This document shows, piece after piece, positions 10,811 to 23,703 of a DNA stretch of 64,000 bases. The notes under the pieces were generated by a model. That model made no database searches. It was not told the origin of the DNA and saw only the letters and a program-made list of their open reading frames with translations. Origin of the DNA: Gymnothorax reevesii (Eukaryota; Chordata; Actinopteri; Anguilliformes; Muraenidae); contig CM056582.1 of NCBI GenBank assembly GCA_029721435.1, forward strand, positions 42,676,611 to 42,740,610. The letters run 5' to 3'. Numbering within the stretch: position 1 is the stretch's first letter; every line of letters begins with the position of its first letter. The position numbers and the translations under genes were made by a program.

Positions 10811-13360
10811 GTACTCCAATGTTTAACCTCTGAATTAATGTGCGCACATTTGTACAATTCCTCATGTATACATGCACTTATAACTCACAAGCACAGCACA
10901 TTTTTTGTTCTGAGTATTACCTTGTTTTTGAGGATGTATAATATGGTGCATGTAAAATGGATGCTCGCAGCTGAAGGTAGGTACCTTCTCCCATTTGTTC
11001 GGTCCAGCTCTGGGTTTAGGGAGGGTCTGGGCCTAGGACGACAAGATTAATGATGAGTCCAAGTCTGGACCTTAACCAGGCTTTGGTCTGGATCTGGTTC
11101 TGGGCCTTTGCCTATGTGTGGTTATCGATCGATGGCCTGGATCTGGGCCTGACTTCTGGGTTATGGGCAGAAGGGGGGGGGGATGGGGGGGTTCTTTGTG
11201 TTACTCTGTTCATTGAATCATAAATGATGCTCAGGACCCCCAACCCTGCACCTCCGATGGCTCAAGCAGGCTGCGTGGCTCCCTTGGCAGGTAACTGCCT
11301 ATTTTCCATTGCAGTAAATGGCTATGCATGGGCGGTAAGGGCGAGGGAGACCTCATGGGGCTACAGAGGGGTCTTCTGGCTCATCTCACTCCAAGGAACT
11401 TGTTTGCAGTGTGGTAGGAAGGGCTCTAATGACCCTCACATTTTGACTCTTTTCCTCATTGTTAACAGTCCAGATCGAATGACATTGGTGATTCAGTTCT
11501 ATCAAATGGCGGTGGAGACACTATGGAAGAGCCTTGCCACAATATGCAAAAAATAAGTACAAAAATAAATGAATACATTGTTTGTCAGGGAGGTCATTTT
11601 TTTAGATTGTCATTTTGAAATATTTTGGAGATCTCAAATTCTTTTTGGAGTGGAGTCAAAATATTTGGGCATTTTGCTTCAGTAAAAAATATTATTTTTG
11701 TTTTTTAACACTGGGAAACTTGAATTTTATGCTGGTTCCAGCTGTGTCGCTCTTGTTTCTGTACATTTTGTTCATATCTTTTTAAAATTAAAAAAAAAAA
11801 ACCAAAAAAATATTAATAAAGTTAATCTCTGGTTACTGATTCTAATAACCGCCAGCTTATGCATTCAAAATTTCCAGTGTCACTCATGTTATGCTGCTTG
11901 TGCATTTTTATGTATCCATTTTGGAGGAAGCTGAAAGCTGCGAACGGCGGAAAATAAATCCACATTGCTGTTGTTTATTTATATTTCTTTTGGTTTCCCG
12001 TACATGAAAGAGCTTGTGATTCATTTTCCAGGTAAGAGTGTCACATGTCATCACTGTTACATTATTGTGATATCACTTTTCCATGAGAAACCTGTTTCTG
12101 TATAATCAACATATTTCACATGTTGGATTTCCACGCTGTTGAATGGAGACAACTACAGCTTAACTTTTGATGCATGAAAATGGGCTTGATAGCCCTCTGG
12201 ATGCCAGACCAAGTAAGGGCACTGTACTGGAAATATAACATACATTCATAATTGTCCTCACATTAATTGCACTACTATGTAAAAGCAAGCAAAGATATTT
12301 GGACAGTGACAACGCAGCTGCAATACCTCTAAAGTTGACTCAATTTGGATGTGATACCCCAAACCAAAGATCTAAAACTGGAATCGCACTGCTGTAACAT
12401 TGGACATATGCACGCACATAGCTGGGCACCTGAAAACATTGATCAGCATTATTATTGTAATTATTAATATTATAATTATAATTTAGTGTGGTAGCTGGGT
12501 ACATACATGTATAAATACAGGTACGTTTATGTCCGGAATATTTTTATTATATGAAATAACTGTGTGGGGAAAACAGAAGACGTCATCTGTCTCACAGGTA
12601 AGAGCCGTTTACTCAATTTTGGTCAACTCTGCGTTTGGTCCAGTGGCAAGGAAACGATGTACCTGCCAGGTGTTTCGGCTGGAACGGCAAAGCTTGCTTT
12701 ATTTTTGGAAGGAAAAAAAAGCAAGGGAACCGTGTTCATTTTGAATCAGTGCTGTTGTTCTGAGGTGAAACTTCATAGCTACGGTAATCATGTGACGAGA
12801 GTGAGTGAGGAATGGGAAAGTCACAAAGCCATGTAGGAGCACCATTTCAGCTGTGATTTTTTTTTTTTTTAGGTTTTTACCCGTGCTGTCATCCTTGTTG
12901 CAGCACACTGTATTACTTGCCTGAGTGTGTTACATCAAATCTTCGCCTCACCACTCCTGTTGTCTCGCTGCGTCCCAGAGGTCTTTCAATGCTGAACACA
13001 GTCCGAAGTTCATTCCAAAAACAACAAATGCCACGCCAGTTTTTCCGCTAAATGGGATATATCCACGCTGCCAGTCGGCTGTTTTGAAGTCCGCAGTGCC
13101 AATAGGCTCTGATAGTTAACTGACTCCTGTTTTGGGCAAAAACAAAAATATGAATGGAATATTTAGGCTGCAAGCTCTGCAGAAAAAAAGGATTCCCTAA
13201 TCTATCTGTTGTGTTTGGGTTACCCATCAGAGGACGTAGTTTTCTCCCAGCTGACCAAGTTTTTGACCGAATTGTGCAGCAGTCTCGCAAAAAAAACGAT
13301 GGTGTACACTGAGGAGAATCACAAATTATTATGGAAACATGGAAATCTCCACATCTATAA
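10811..13360 (+). other. Intron after SS1, mostly unrecognised
   Basis: Holds a G-run at 11170-11190, a degenerate 'ctgggcctgg'-type low-complexity stretch at 11020-11165 and A/T-rich tracts. The next constant nrxn1 exon is not here, judged by the absence of the SEYFCYDL and DYVNLAL coding signatures. Confidence 0.5.
10947..10952 (+). promoter_or_regulatory. TGCATG motif downstream of SS1 microexon 3
   Basis: One TGCATG lies 137 nt past the donor of the 12-nt exon, a position from which RBFOX binding usually promotes inclusion. Another TGCATG at 10451-10456 lies about 340 nt upstream. Single hexamers are common by chance, so this is suggestive only. Confidence 0.3.
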
Positions 13361-14872
13361 TATACTGAGAACAAATGAAAACGCACCACTCACAAAATCT
13401 GGAATAGCTCCACGGATTGATATGTGAAGTATATACGTACGATGCATTTGAGATAATGAATGATTTAAGAAGACATGTAAACATCATTAAATTTCATTCG
13501 TGATAATGTTAATGCACGAGAGAGGTTTAACTGGTGTAGGGGTCAAACAGGAAAGTCAATAACGGGTGTGACCACCATTTGCATTGACACATGCGATGCA
13601 TCGTCGTCGCTTGGAGTTGATCAGTCTCTGGATAGTGTTCTGAGGGATAGCATTCCACTCCTGAACAAGGGCAACCTCAAGTTCTCGGATGTTGTTCATC
13701 TGGGGTCGACGTAAAAGACATTGTCCAATTTCATCCCATAAGTGCTCGATAGGGGAGAGGTCGGGTGACAGAGCTGGCCACTGAAGCACGGAAATGTTCT
13801 GCTGTGCAAGGTACTGCATGGACACCCTTGCAGTGTGTGCCCTAGCGTTGTCCTGTTGGAACGTGTGGACATCGTGGTGTTGGTTGAAGAACGGCACAAC
13901 ATGGTTCTGCAGCACCTGGTCCCGGTAGTAGACGCCGTTCACCCTTCCTCTGCAGATATGGAGAGGGGTTCTGTGACGGTAGCTTATTCGACCCCACACC
14001 ATAACGCTGCCACCACCCCTACGGTCCGTTTGAAGGACTCAATCGGCATTATAACGTTCACCACGTCTCCGCCAAACACGTATACGGCCATCTGCGTTCC
14101 TTAAGTGAAATCGTGACTCGTCAGAAAAGATGACACCGTGCCATTGTCGTAGTCACTAATTCTGATGCCTGTTTGCCCACTGTAGACGCTGGTTTCGGTG
14201 GCGATCCGTCAATATGGGGCCGAAATAAGGACTCGTGCACGCAGGCCTGCAGCTCGCAGACGGTTCCGTACGGTGTTGGGGTGAATGAATCCACGTCGTC
14301 CATGGACTTGAGCAGCCGTTCTCGCTGGTAGTGTTCGGTCTCGGACATGATCCCATACGATCTGACGGTCCTGACGTACCGTTGTCACACGTTGTTGACC
14401 CGGTCGAGGACGGTCCCGAGTGCTCCCCGTTTGCAGAAACCTTTGATGGAGTCTTGCGATCGTTGTGTGCGCGCAGTGTAGTCGTCTGGCAATTTCCCTG
14501 GTGCTGGCGCCAATTTGAAGCATGCCTATGGCACGTTCCTGTTCAGGGGCTGTAAGTCGCGGCATAGTGTCGACATTTCACAAGTGTCAGTGAAGAAGTG
14601 AAATTTTATTCGGATTCACATGCTTTTAAAGGCAATGTGTGCACAAATTCAGAGTGAAATTCATTTTTTCCCATGGTGTGCGTGCAAGATGTTGCATTTT
14701 TGCAAAAAATTGCCTAGCGTTACAGTTAACTTGAAATTCTCGCATTTCTTGCACCTGGCATGTTGGGTGACGTCACTGTAGAGTTGTTGTTGTATAAAAA
14801 TTATATTGAAGTTCATTTGAACTTAAATATTGACTTTTTTCAAGTGGTGCGTTTTCATTTGTACTCAGTATA
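13361..14872 (-). mobile_element. Tc1-like transposon, near full length (about 1.5 kb)
   Basis: Terminal inverted repeats of about 30 bp: left 13361-13390, right 14843-14872, read inward as TATACTGAG(A/T)ACAAATG and ending at GCACCACT, with one mismatch. TA dinucleotides at both outer edges fit the Tc1/mariner TA target. The transposase is on the minus strand. Size and structure are those of a complete but inactive Tc1 element. Confidence 0.9.
13556..14565 (-). pseudogene. Tc1 DD34E transposase, broken
   Basis: Reads from an ATG at 14565 down to a stop at 13556, about 336 codons, the usual Tc1 length. The N-terminal part (MPRLTAPEQERAIGML, then STREIARRLHC) is the paired-like helix-turn-helix DNA-binding region, followed by the arginine-rich GRPR-like RDRPRPG. 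The catalytic residues are visible: D in SDESRF (codon 14120-14122), D in QQDNARAH (13850-13852) and E in SPIEHLW (13845-range shadow excluded; codon 13745-13747). Exactly 34 residues separate the last two. The gene is inactive: the frame changes at least twice between about 14160 and 14240, and an in-frame TGA lies at 14039-14041. It is one of the better preserved transposases in the window. Confidence 0.9.
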
Positions 14873-15738
14873 TTATCTGGCATGCCATTGACTTTGAATC
14901 ACAAATGACAGATATACTCAGCGTTCTTATACACCAAGAATAACGTAACGCCTGTATGAACTGAATGAAAGTCCGGACAGTCAGGGATAAACATACTTTG
15001 CAGATTTTTTGTAAAGACTGTAGTGTTGAGAGTCTCTTTCCTTTCACTGAGTGTCAGTAGTACAGACATAATTCCCAGTGACTCTTTCTTGCTGTTGTGT
15101 GTAAGCGCCATCAACATTAATTTTGACCATAACCTTGGACACATATGGAGGGGAGGCCAATGTTTGTGTGTTTTAAGGCAGATTTAATACAGTTTTGGTA
15201 AAAATTAAATATGCATTTATAATAGAATGGTCTGGAATGCAAAATCATGACAAGACTTTGACAAAATAAAGTGAATTCAAACCTCTATTTGAAGAAATGG
15301 GTAGGTTGTGTAATGCAAAGAATATTTTCTGTCGATATATTGCATTTTTGCCAAATAATAAAAAACAAAGTTCACTTTTTTGCTAAATTAATTTTTCTTA
15401 GATTTAATTTCATTGTTTTTCGACTTGTTTAATGTAGCATATTAACAAATAAGAAAGCACCTCTATGCTGACTTTTCCAAAAATGCTTTAAATGAGTATT
15501 TTGTACTTTGCAATTAAATTGATGCATTTATTTTTATTACAGTTATTTTATGGTTATTTAATCACATTTGACATTAAAATAACATTAGGACGGATACCTA
15601 GTCATGTCACAAACAATAAAAATTATATATCCACACAGTCATATAAGAAAAAATTCATGAGAAGAGGACCAATCAAAATCAACAGTAGTTTCCAAATTGG
15701 TGAAACCATGGACAGATGGTCAGGAAAAACTATACATA
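14873..15738. other. Intron, nothing recognised
   Basis: Very AT-rich spacer between two Tc1 copies. Confidence 0.5.
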
Positions 15739-17836
15739 CTGCCGTGCTGTGTAAAAAATATTTGCCCCCTATGTGATTTCTTCCATTTCTACATATTTTT
15801 TAAATGTTAAAGATAATCAAACTCATTTTAATATTACATGAAGTTGTCCCAAGAAAACACAAAATGCAGTTTTTATTTTAGATTTCATTCATTCAAAGAC
15901 AAAAGCTTTCTAATCCAACCTGTCTTTATGTGAAAGTTAATTTCCCCCTTAGTGAGTCAACCAATTTAGTAAGCGATAAATAATGACATTGTGGAGGACC
16001 ATTATCCACTTAGGGATGCAATGATTTTTGGCGTGAAGTTATTTATTGTGCTAATACCATGATTATTACACATATATGCTGAGATAAAGGCTAAATTTTC
16101 ATGTAACTGCTCAAAAATTAAGTTTATTTGTGGGCTATTTTCTTCTTCTAGTGTTAACTTGAGTTGCTTTGAAACAGCTGAACTTTACATTTATATGTGC
16201 AGGAGTGCAGTTGTTGGTTCTATTTCATTTCACTAGTATGCAAAAGCTCTGATTGCTCATTCCACAGCGTCATAGTTCCACTTGCATAGGTGTTTTTGCA
16301 TTGTGCTTTCTCCAATTGGTCATTATAACCTTTCTTGCTAACGATTTTGGTAGTTGTATCAGTAAACTCAAATGTTTTGTGGGTCTATTTTAAGTTTTCT
16401 TGACTCACAATGTCAGCTAAAATTTCAATCTTAATCAAAATGTGGAAAATCAATGAAAAATGTTAACATGTTTGGAACTACTTCATAGGTGTGCATTTAT
16501 TGGAAAATTGTGTAAAACCTTCAAACATCCTTCAACCATTTCCAACTGAGTAGTAAACAGACCCATGGCATAAACAAAGTTCATTGATAATTAGGTCCAA
16601 TTTCAGTAATGATTACTGCCAGCCCTGTTAAATCTCTACATCACTTGAATAGAACCTGTCTGCCAATGTGTTGCAGGCAAAAGCAGCACATGATCCCACA
16701 ATCTAAAGAAATTTAAGAACATATGAGAAACAAAGTTATTGACCTTTGTGTATTAAAGGGTTATTAAGCCATTTTATTTCGCTCTGGGACTCCAGCAAAC
16801 CATGGTGAGAGCCATCATCTACAGACAGAGGCCAGCCGACCAAAAGTCCTCCAAAAACGCATGGGCCCATCCAGGAGGTGACAAAACAACTTGGACTAAC
16901 ATCTGAAAAGCTGCAGGCCTCACTTGCCTCAGTTAAGGTCAGTGTTCAGGATTCCATAATAAAGGAGAGACTGGGCAAAAATGGCATCTGTGGGAGATCT
17001 GCAGGGCAAAAACCAAACTGCCGACTAAAAAGGACACCAACACTCATCTCACATTTGCCAGAAAACATCTTGATGACCCTGAAAACTTCTGGGATATAAT
17101 TCTTTTGACTGATGAAGTAAAATCTGAACTTTTTGGAAGACATGGGTTCCATTAAATCTGGCATTAAATGTAACACAGAATTCCAGAATAAGATCATCAT
17201 ACCATTTATGTAAATATGGAGAGAGTGATGGTCAGGGGCTGCTTTGCTGCCTCTGGACCTGGACGACATGCCATAGTTAGCGGAGCCATGAATTCTGTTC
17301 TCTACCAGAAAATCTCGAAGGAGGATGTCCGGTCATGAGTTTGTGACCAAAAGCTCAAGTGCAATTCATCCTGAACAGTGATCCAAAGCACACAAGCAAG
17401 TCCACCTCTGAATGGCTCAAAAGAAGCAAAATTAAGGTTTTAGAGAGGTCTAGTCAATGTCTTGACTTGAATTCCATTGAAATACTGTGGCATGACCTTA
17501 AACAGGCAGTTGTTGCTAGAAATACCCTCCAATGTGGCTCGATCGAAACAATTCTGTGAAGAGCAGTGGACTGAAAGTAATGTAAAAGACTCATTTCTGG
17601 GCATCGCAAACGTTTGATTGCAGCTGTTGCCGCCGAGGATGGCGCAACCAGTCATTAGGTTTAGGAGGGCACCAATTATTATTTTATTTATTTATTTTCT
17701 CTTTTTTTGGGGGTGATAAAGGTTTTGATTGACTCCTTATCTTCAATGAATGAAATGCTCATTTAAAAGCTGCGTTTTGTGTTTACTCACATTCAATTAA
17801 ATGAGAAGAATGATCTAAAAGATTTGAATATGACTG
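15739..17836 (+). mobile_element. Decayed Tc1-like transposon with long inverted repeats
   Basis: The left end (GTGCTGTGTAAAAAATATTTGCCCCC) is the start of a known fish Tc1 lineage. The subterminal stretch around 15860-15910 returns inverted at 17745-17800 (TGAATGAAATG ... TGCGTTTTGTGTTTAC). The outermost right end is eroded, so the right border is approximate. The enclosed transposase is heavily mutated. Confidence 0.75.
16803..17655 (+). pseudogene. Tc1 transposase remnant
   Basis: Fragments in shifting frames: MVRAIIYRQRP near 16803, then TKQLGLTSEKLQ from 16881, LTDEVKSEL around 17110, DPKHTSKSTSEWLK from about 17380 and SIEILWHDLKQAV around 17476. The first catalytic D (17111-17113) and the glutamate (17479-17481) survive. 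At the second catalytic position the usual QDND reads LNSD, so that aspartate appears replaced by asparagine. Several frameshifts and stops make it clearly non-functional. Confidence 0.8.
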
Positions 17837-18534
17837 TAATGCCATCAATGCAGGCACCGTTGTGCACTGAATAAAAGCAGAGGTGAGAGGACTGAAGTGC
17901 AAAGAAAATAAAGAGCTTTTTTAACATGCCTGAAGCACCGCTTCAAACGCATGCACACACAAATTATAACAACGGGGAAACAATAATCCCCAAAATACAA
18001 TTAGTTTAGCTGTCTGTTAAGTATGTTAAAAGTCTAAATACAAAGGTGGAACACGATGTCTACACAAGGGTGGTTTACAAGGACTTTGCGATTATGCAAA
18101 GTGGCGGCAAGGGGTATAAATAGACTAAATTGGATAATTGAATCAATAAGCACAGGTGAATGTAGTTGTGGTTGCTGGAGCAGACCAGGGCTCCGTGCCA
18201 CAGTGACGCGGACTGGTGTGGACAAAGCATGACAGAGACAAATAAGAAAAAAAATTTTAATAAAAAAATAGAAATCAGAAAGGGGTGAATACTTTGACAG
18301 CATTGTAACTCATTAGATTTCACAAAGTTCATAATTAAATCTACTGTCCACAAAAAAAAAAAGGTGACTGCATCTTTTCTGTGTGCCATTGGTGCCATTG
18401 CTTGAAGGCTACTTAGTTAAACTAGGCTTATGCCGTCGGAGGTGACGGCTTGGGGTATATCTCCGAACGCCCCCAATCCTCCGATTCCCCAATCCTTGAA
18501 TAGACCCAATACAATATAAAGCCCCTCAGACCCC
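17837..18534. other. Spacer before tandem repeat
   Basis: Unrecognised intron with poly-A at 18351-18361. The 100 bp before 18535 may be part of the same dispersed repeat as the tandem units. Confidence 0.4.
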
Positions 18535-18950
18535 TTTCATTGGAATTTAATTTCAGGTCAATCGGACAAATGCATCTGAAGATACGGCCAAAATGGTAAT
18601 TTTCCATCACAAAGCTCCACCTGGTGGCAAAATATTGAACCATACAGGAATGATGTCATCATGTGACATGTTGTTAGGCCATGACCTTGCAGTTGTACAT
18701 AGTTTCATGTCAATTGGACAAATGGTTCCAAAGATATGGCAAAAATGGTGAATTTTATGTGACAAAGCTCCCCCTTTTTGTCAAAATTTTGAACCAAACA
18801 GGTATAATGTCATCGTGGGACACATCCTCAGGTCAGGACCTTTCATTTGCACTTAATTTGAGGTCAATCAGACAAATATTTCCGGGAGATATGATAAAAA
18901 CTGTGATTTTTCAGTTTTTGGCCTCTGGTAGCCAATCTAGAAAATTTTAA
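18535..18950 (+). repeat. Tandem repeat, about 153-bp unit, 2.7 copies
   Basis: Units start at 18535, 18686 and 18841. Each carries TCAATYGGACAAAT, then AAGATAYGGC, GACAAAGCTCC or its equivalent, TTTTGAACCA, GGTATAATGTCATC and a closing AGGACC or ATGACC. Units are strongly diverged (roughly 70-75%), so the array is old. No open frame spans it. Confidence 0.8.
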
Positions 18951-21539
18951 CTGTCCAAAATCGAATCAGTTCTTCCTCTTTATGATACTTACTTGTATGC
19001 AAAACTTGAAATTTCTATTTGAAATATTACTGAAGTTATCACGTTAACACGTAGGGCGGCAGCGGTGGTGGTCGGACCAAAAACATAATATCCTCGAAAC
19101 GCCGTTCGGGCATATAATAATAGACCACACGCTGAAATGGAAATGTGCCATTTTGCAGCATGTTGGTTCAAACCAAACAGAATCTCAAATTACACTCTCA
19201 GCTTTTGCCGTTGCTGATGGGTCACATGACTGGGGGAGTAGCGGGCGCATGCACCCATATGTCGAGACGCAGTCCATCACAGTTCTGTGGAAATTAAATA
19301 TTTATACAATACTTTTGCTTCATACCGGAGTGTAACAACATCCATGATACATTCCTGATATTTATCTTGTAAAAGTACGCAGGACAAAGTGCACTTGCAG
19401 AGTCCCACACATCCCTCACATCAGGTGTGCCGCGGCCATACACACTTTAAGGGGCGGGGAGCAGAGAAAAGTGTGCTTGTTGTGCCTTTACGGAACTGCA
19501 TAAAACAGTTTGTGCGAACCGCATCTGCAGCAGCTTTATGTGGAAAATAGGAATTAAAGCTGACTGTTACATAATTAGACTGCAACCCTAATTGCAGTTA
19601 TCACAAACAAGTGTCTTTGCTGCTGAAAGAGCCTTCCGGCAGTGAGAGGAGTGTGCATTTCATGGAAGCACAGTGCTGTTGCCAAATTATAACACATTTA
19701 AGCGCAATTGTTTTTTTTCTTGGAGAGAAATGACTTCTTTTATTGTTCCTAGTAAATCCAGAGTAACAAACTGCTGGTCCCTATTAGCTGAACTAGGCTG
19801 GCAGCAGAATTTGAATTTTAACAGTGACTGCAATTATCCAGTGCTGTCTAACACGGGCGCAGTGCTGACCATGGAGCTGCTAGGATTAGGCTTCAAATCT
19901 TAAGTGGATCCGACGATCTACAGTTGAAAAATGTAATTTATTTGGTTGATGCAGTTCCTTGGTGCCACACATTCTAAGAAATAAAAGTTTCATGAAAATA
20001 GATTTTTGTTCTTTAATCAATGCATTTCCTGAGTGTACACGGTAAGTGCAACAGCGCTATATTTGGGGATTAAATGTAGAGATCTGCAAATGAATAATTT
20101 ATTGTTGGTTACTGGTAAAATTTTATGCGTCTTTCGTGCCCCACTCCAAGTACAAGCATTTGCTCTATTTTAGCGAGGTTGTTCTGCTTCAGCGTTCCCT
20201 CAGCGTTGTGGGAATGTCGGTTTTCATGTCAGCCTGAGTTGGTTTGCATTGGTCAGGCTGCTTGTCTGGGAGAAAAGATGACCCTTTATCTCGATCAAGT
20301 TCTGTCATAAATAATGTTGATTGGGAAAACATTGCTGCAGCCTCCCAATACATATCACCTATGGGTATCCTCTCAAGAAATCCATAGCTCAGTGCAGTAT
20401 AAGGGTGTCAGACGTGTAGGACCGCCCCCAAAATGACTCCAGCAATGAAGCTTTGGCGACCATGCAGTCACAAGCTGCATGGGTGCAAATCACCTCAAGT
20501 TACCACAGAGGAAGAAATCCCTGGGAGGATGAAGACATGGATACATTACTACCATGTAAAAGTACTCAAAGGCATAAAATGTCATAAAATGCTATTTCCA
20601 TCCAACAAATGCCACTGATTGATTTGATACAATTTTTAAAATGTATGTAGGTGCATCAACTATTCAGAAATATCTTAATTTTTCCCTCTCCCACCATCAG
20701 AGGGATTTGGCAGCCGATAGCGCTGTGATACAGTGAAAGCCTGGCCACTCTTGAATTGGAGGAGGATCAGGCAGAAGAGCAGTGCGGGTTCAGCAGAGAA
20801 TTCTTATCTCACTCAAGTGCTGCCCTGCTTCTGAAAACTTAAGCCAATCTCATCTCAGAATATGCCCCCTTCACCTTGGCTTCCAGCTCGCTCTCTTGTT
20901 TTCTGCAAACTCAACACTTGTTCCCTTGCTCTCAGGCTGAGTTGAAAGGCAATGCTCGCTAGAGTGAGATAGCAAGCCGGCTCCAAGCTTGCCGTTTGCA
21001 TGGCCCACTGCAGCTAAGCTGGAAAGAGGCTTTGGTTGCTGCTTGTAAAGAAAAACGTAAGTGAAACTAAGCAGAAATAACCTCAGGCAGGCAACACCAG
21101 CCTCCGTATCTCCAAGGCGACAGAATAGGCTAGCTTAATCGCATGCTGCTTCTCGCCAGATATATTTAGCATCTATTCTTTTTTTTTTTCTCAGGGCGAT
21201 GAAATTTAATTAAAATTATCAGACTGCACAGGACTGTGACTGTACGACACACTTCACAAGACAGATAATGGAAGGGAATAGAGATCAGAAATTCTAATCA
21301 GTATTTCGACACTTCGATTAGAAAATGAACTCTTCCATACTTTCACATTCTGGCACTAGCATGGCCAATAGATAAATGGTCAGAACAACATAAAGTTTGT
21401 TTGTTTCTGAGCAGGTTAGTTCAGTTGACAAAGGTTTGGCTCACTGGCACCATGAAGGTCGATTTTAATTTTTTAGAGAGCACTTTTTCAAAATATTCTG
21501 TAAAAATAAAACAACAATCTATCTGAGTGCCAACAAGTA
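18951..21539. other. Intron, nothing recognised
   Basis: No TIRs, exons or known repeats recognised; a T-run lies at 21180-21190. Confidence 0.5.
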
Positions 21540-21599
21540 CCGAGCTGTCACCATATACCAACTACACTACTACAAGATCTTGGGGAATGGGGGGTTGCC

Positions 21600-22240
21600 G
21601 GAGTAAAGATCCCGGCGTCATTTAAAAAACCGAACTCAGTAACTCTTCCACTGACAGTTTGCTAAATGGCACAGGTCCTCCAAAGAGACTGTTCTCTATA
21701 GTCAGATGAGACTATAGGAGCCCTTCAGTTTAACACAGATGAGTTAAGTGTAAAAACAAAAATTGCTATTCCATGAAGAGCCTCATCCCTGTGAAAGATG
21801 GTGCTAGAGCTTGGATTTTTTGGGCCTTCTTTCTTCAGCCCCTCAACAACTTGTTAGGATTTATGTTCTCATGGATTCCATCAAGTACAAACGTATATTA
21901 CAGGAAAACCTGGCCTGGGCTCTGTCAGAAAACTGAATTGAACTGTGGTTGGGTCGTCCCACAAGAAAATAGTTCAAATGATGCATCGAAATCGACACAA
22001 AAATGGTTGACCGACCTATGAATCTGTATTTGACATGGACATTCTTGTCCTCTGACCTAAACCCAACAGAAGACCTGGAAGAGCTGAAGATGAGAGTCCA
22101 TTTAAGTAGACCTTAGGAATTTGAAGGACCTGGTGAAATTCTGAACTGAGCAATGGTCGCAGGTTCCTTGCCATGTTTTCCCCAAACAGATCACACCCTA
22201 ATAGAGAACACGCAGAGCTGGTATATTTACTAAGAAAAGG
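21600..22240 (+). pseudogene. Tc1 transposase remnant
   Basis: Readable parts are SDET around the first catalytic D (21705-21707), a glycine- and tryptophan-containing middle, the line VPQENSSNDASKSTQKWLTDL (21958 onward) and LNPTED with the catalytic-type glutamate at 22069-22071. At the second catalytic position the aspartate of QQDN is replaced by glutamate (21965-21967). Stops and frameshifts throughout. Confidence 0.7.
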
Positions 22241-22247
22241 CTCCAGA

Positions 22248-23703
22248 AGGCCCTTTCACACTGACAAAAATTTTGCATAGCCCTGGCAATCGGTGGGGCT
22301 AAGGCCCCCCTTTAGCCCCACCAATTTCCCAGAGTTAAGCTTAGCATCGCTTCTGTTCTCACTGGGTTTTTGGAAAGTGGGCTAGCCCCACGGATAGTAC
22401 AGAACTATCTAGCACCGCAAATTGGTGCATCAAAATGCGGCGCTTAGAAGGCCAGTGAGAAGAGAAACAGAAATGTCCGCGACTAAGGAAGCCGACGAAA
22501 ACAGGTTGCAAGACGGTCATGAAAATTCAATTCCACAACATGATCGCAATGACGGTATCTTGTAAACAAACCCGCTCTGGTATATAGTCGTTGCGAGCAG
22601 AAGTAGCAGACTTCTTCGATGGAAATAAATATTTGTTGAATTGATATCAGAGATGCTAAGTGTCAAGCATTAGATGTGAGTCTCTCCTCTTGGTAACATT
22701 CACGTTCCTCTGCCGTAGTCAGCAATTATTCAATCAACGCGCACTGAAGAAATTCTCTTGCAGAATTTAAGTAATTTTGCATCAAGTTAAGCAGTTTCAC
22801 GCATTATGGTGGATTTCCCCACTAATGACACGGAAATCGATTATGACTCGGGAATTCTCAGGCCTGTCTTTACTGAGGGATTAACAGCAATTGAATCGCA
22901 TCAAAAATTTTCAAATGGTCTTGTTTCATTGAATTAATTTAAACGATCATGAAACACATGCAGTCCAGAGTCATAATCGCTTTCCATGTTACTTGTGATG
23001 AGGTCCACCTTTATGCAAGTGAAACTGAAACTTCAATACACAAGGATTTTAATACCGCGTGAGAATCTCATTAAGCGTTCAATGAATAAGTGTGGACTAC
23101 GGTGAATAAGCCTAAAAATTGCGTGAGACCCACGCCAAATGCATGAGACTTGGCATCTCCGTGATATTAACCCTTAAATTATTGGTAGATGGCTGAAAAG
23201 ACCTTTGTAATATTTGTTTTTATTCTGTGATTGAGTTTGAAAGAGTGATAAACTGGATACGCACTGAAATAAGATCAGAATGTATGAGGTTTTGTGTCGA
23301 TGTTGAAACGGTGCTGTGATTGACAGCTTGCTTGGACACACGTGTTTTGTATGCATGACAAAAACACATGTCGTTACATTGACCGTACATGTGCACCTAC
23401 CCACGTGTACGGCGGGTTATTTGTATCGAACACACCACACAGAACACGCAATACATAGCTAGCTACCTGCACTTTGTTTGGATCTACTCATTTGTATAAA
23501 ATTTGTCAATGGCCAGCTAAAGGAGCATTTGGGAAGCCTCGATAGTCCGGGGTTAAAGATAGCAGGTGAGAACTGGAGCGATTTTTCTTAGCCCTCATTT
23601 CGTCGATAGTATGGTACTAAAAATGCAAGTGAGAAAAGGGGCAGAGGACAGTTCGGGGTTAAGGATAATACGGGGCTAAATAAAATCAAGTGAGAAAAGG
23701 CCT
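22248..23703. mobile_element. Nested DNA element with diverged inverted ends
   Basis: Read inward, both ends begin AGGCC(C/T)TTTCACACT or AGGCCTTTTCTCACTTGA and then reach TAGCCCC. Further TTCTCACT and TTAACCCC/TTAAGC motifs recur subterminally on both sides. It separates a Tc1 transposase body from that Tc1's distal end. It contains a full copy of the R repeat. No target duplication could be fixed, so borders are good to a few bases only. Confidence 0.5.
22681..23160 (+). repeat. Dispersed R repeat, copy 1 (about 480 bp)
   Basis: Matches 27041-27556 in the same orientation over its length, from TCTCCTCTTGGTAACATTC to GCATGAGACTTGGCATCTC, with small indels. A 22-bp segment including GACACGGAAATCGATTATG is nearly unchanged. 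No long open frame. Confidence 0.8.

Noticed and set aside
18535..18950. CRISPR-like array
   Set aside because: Unit of 153 bp, no short conserved repeat with unique spacers, and the DNA is vertebrate.
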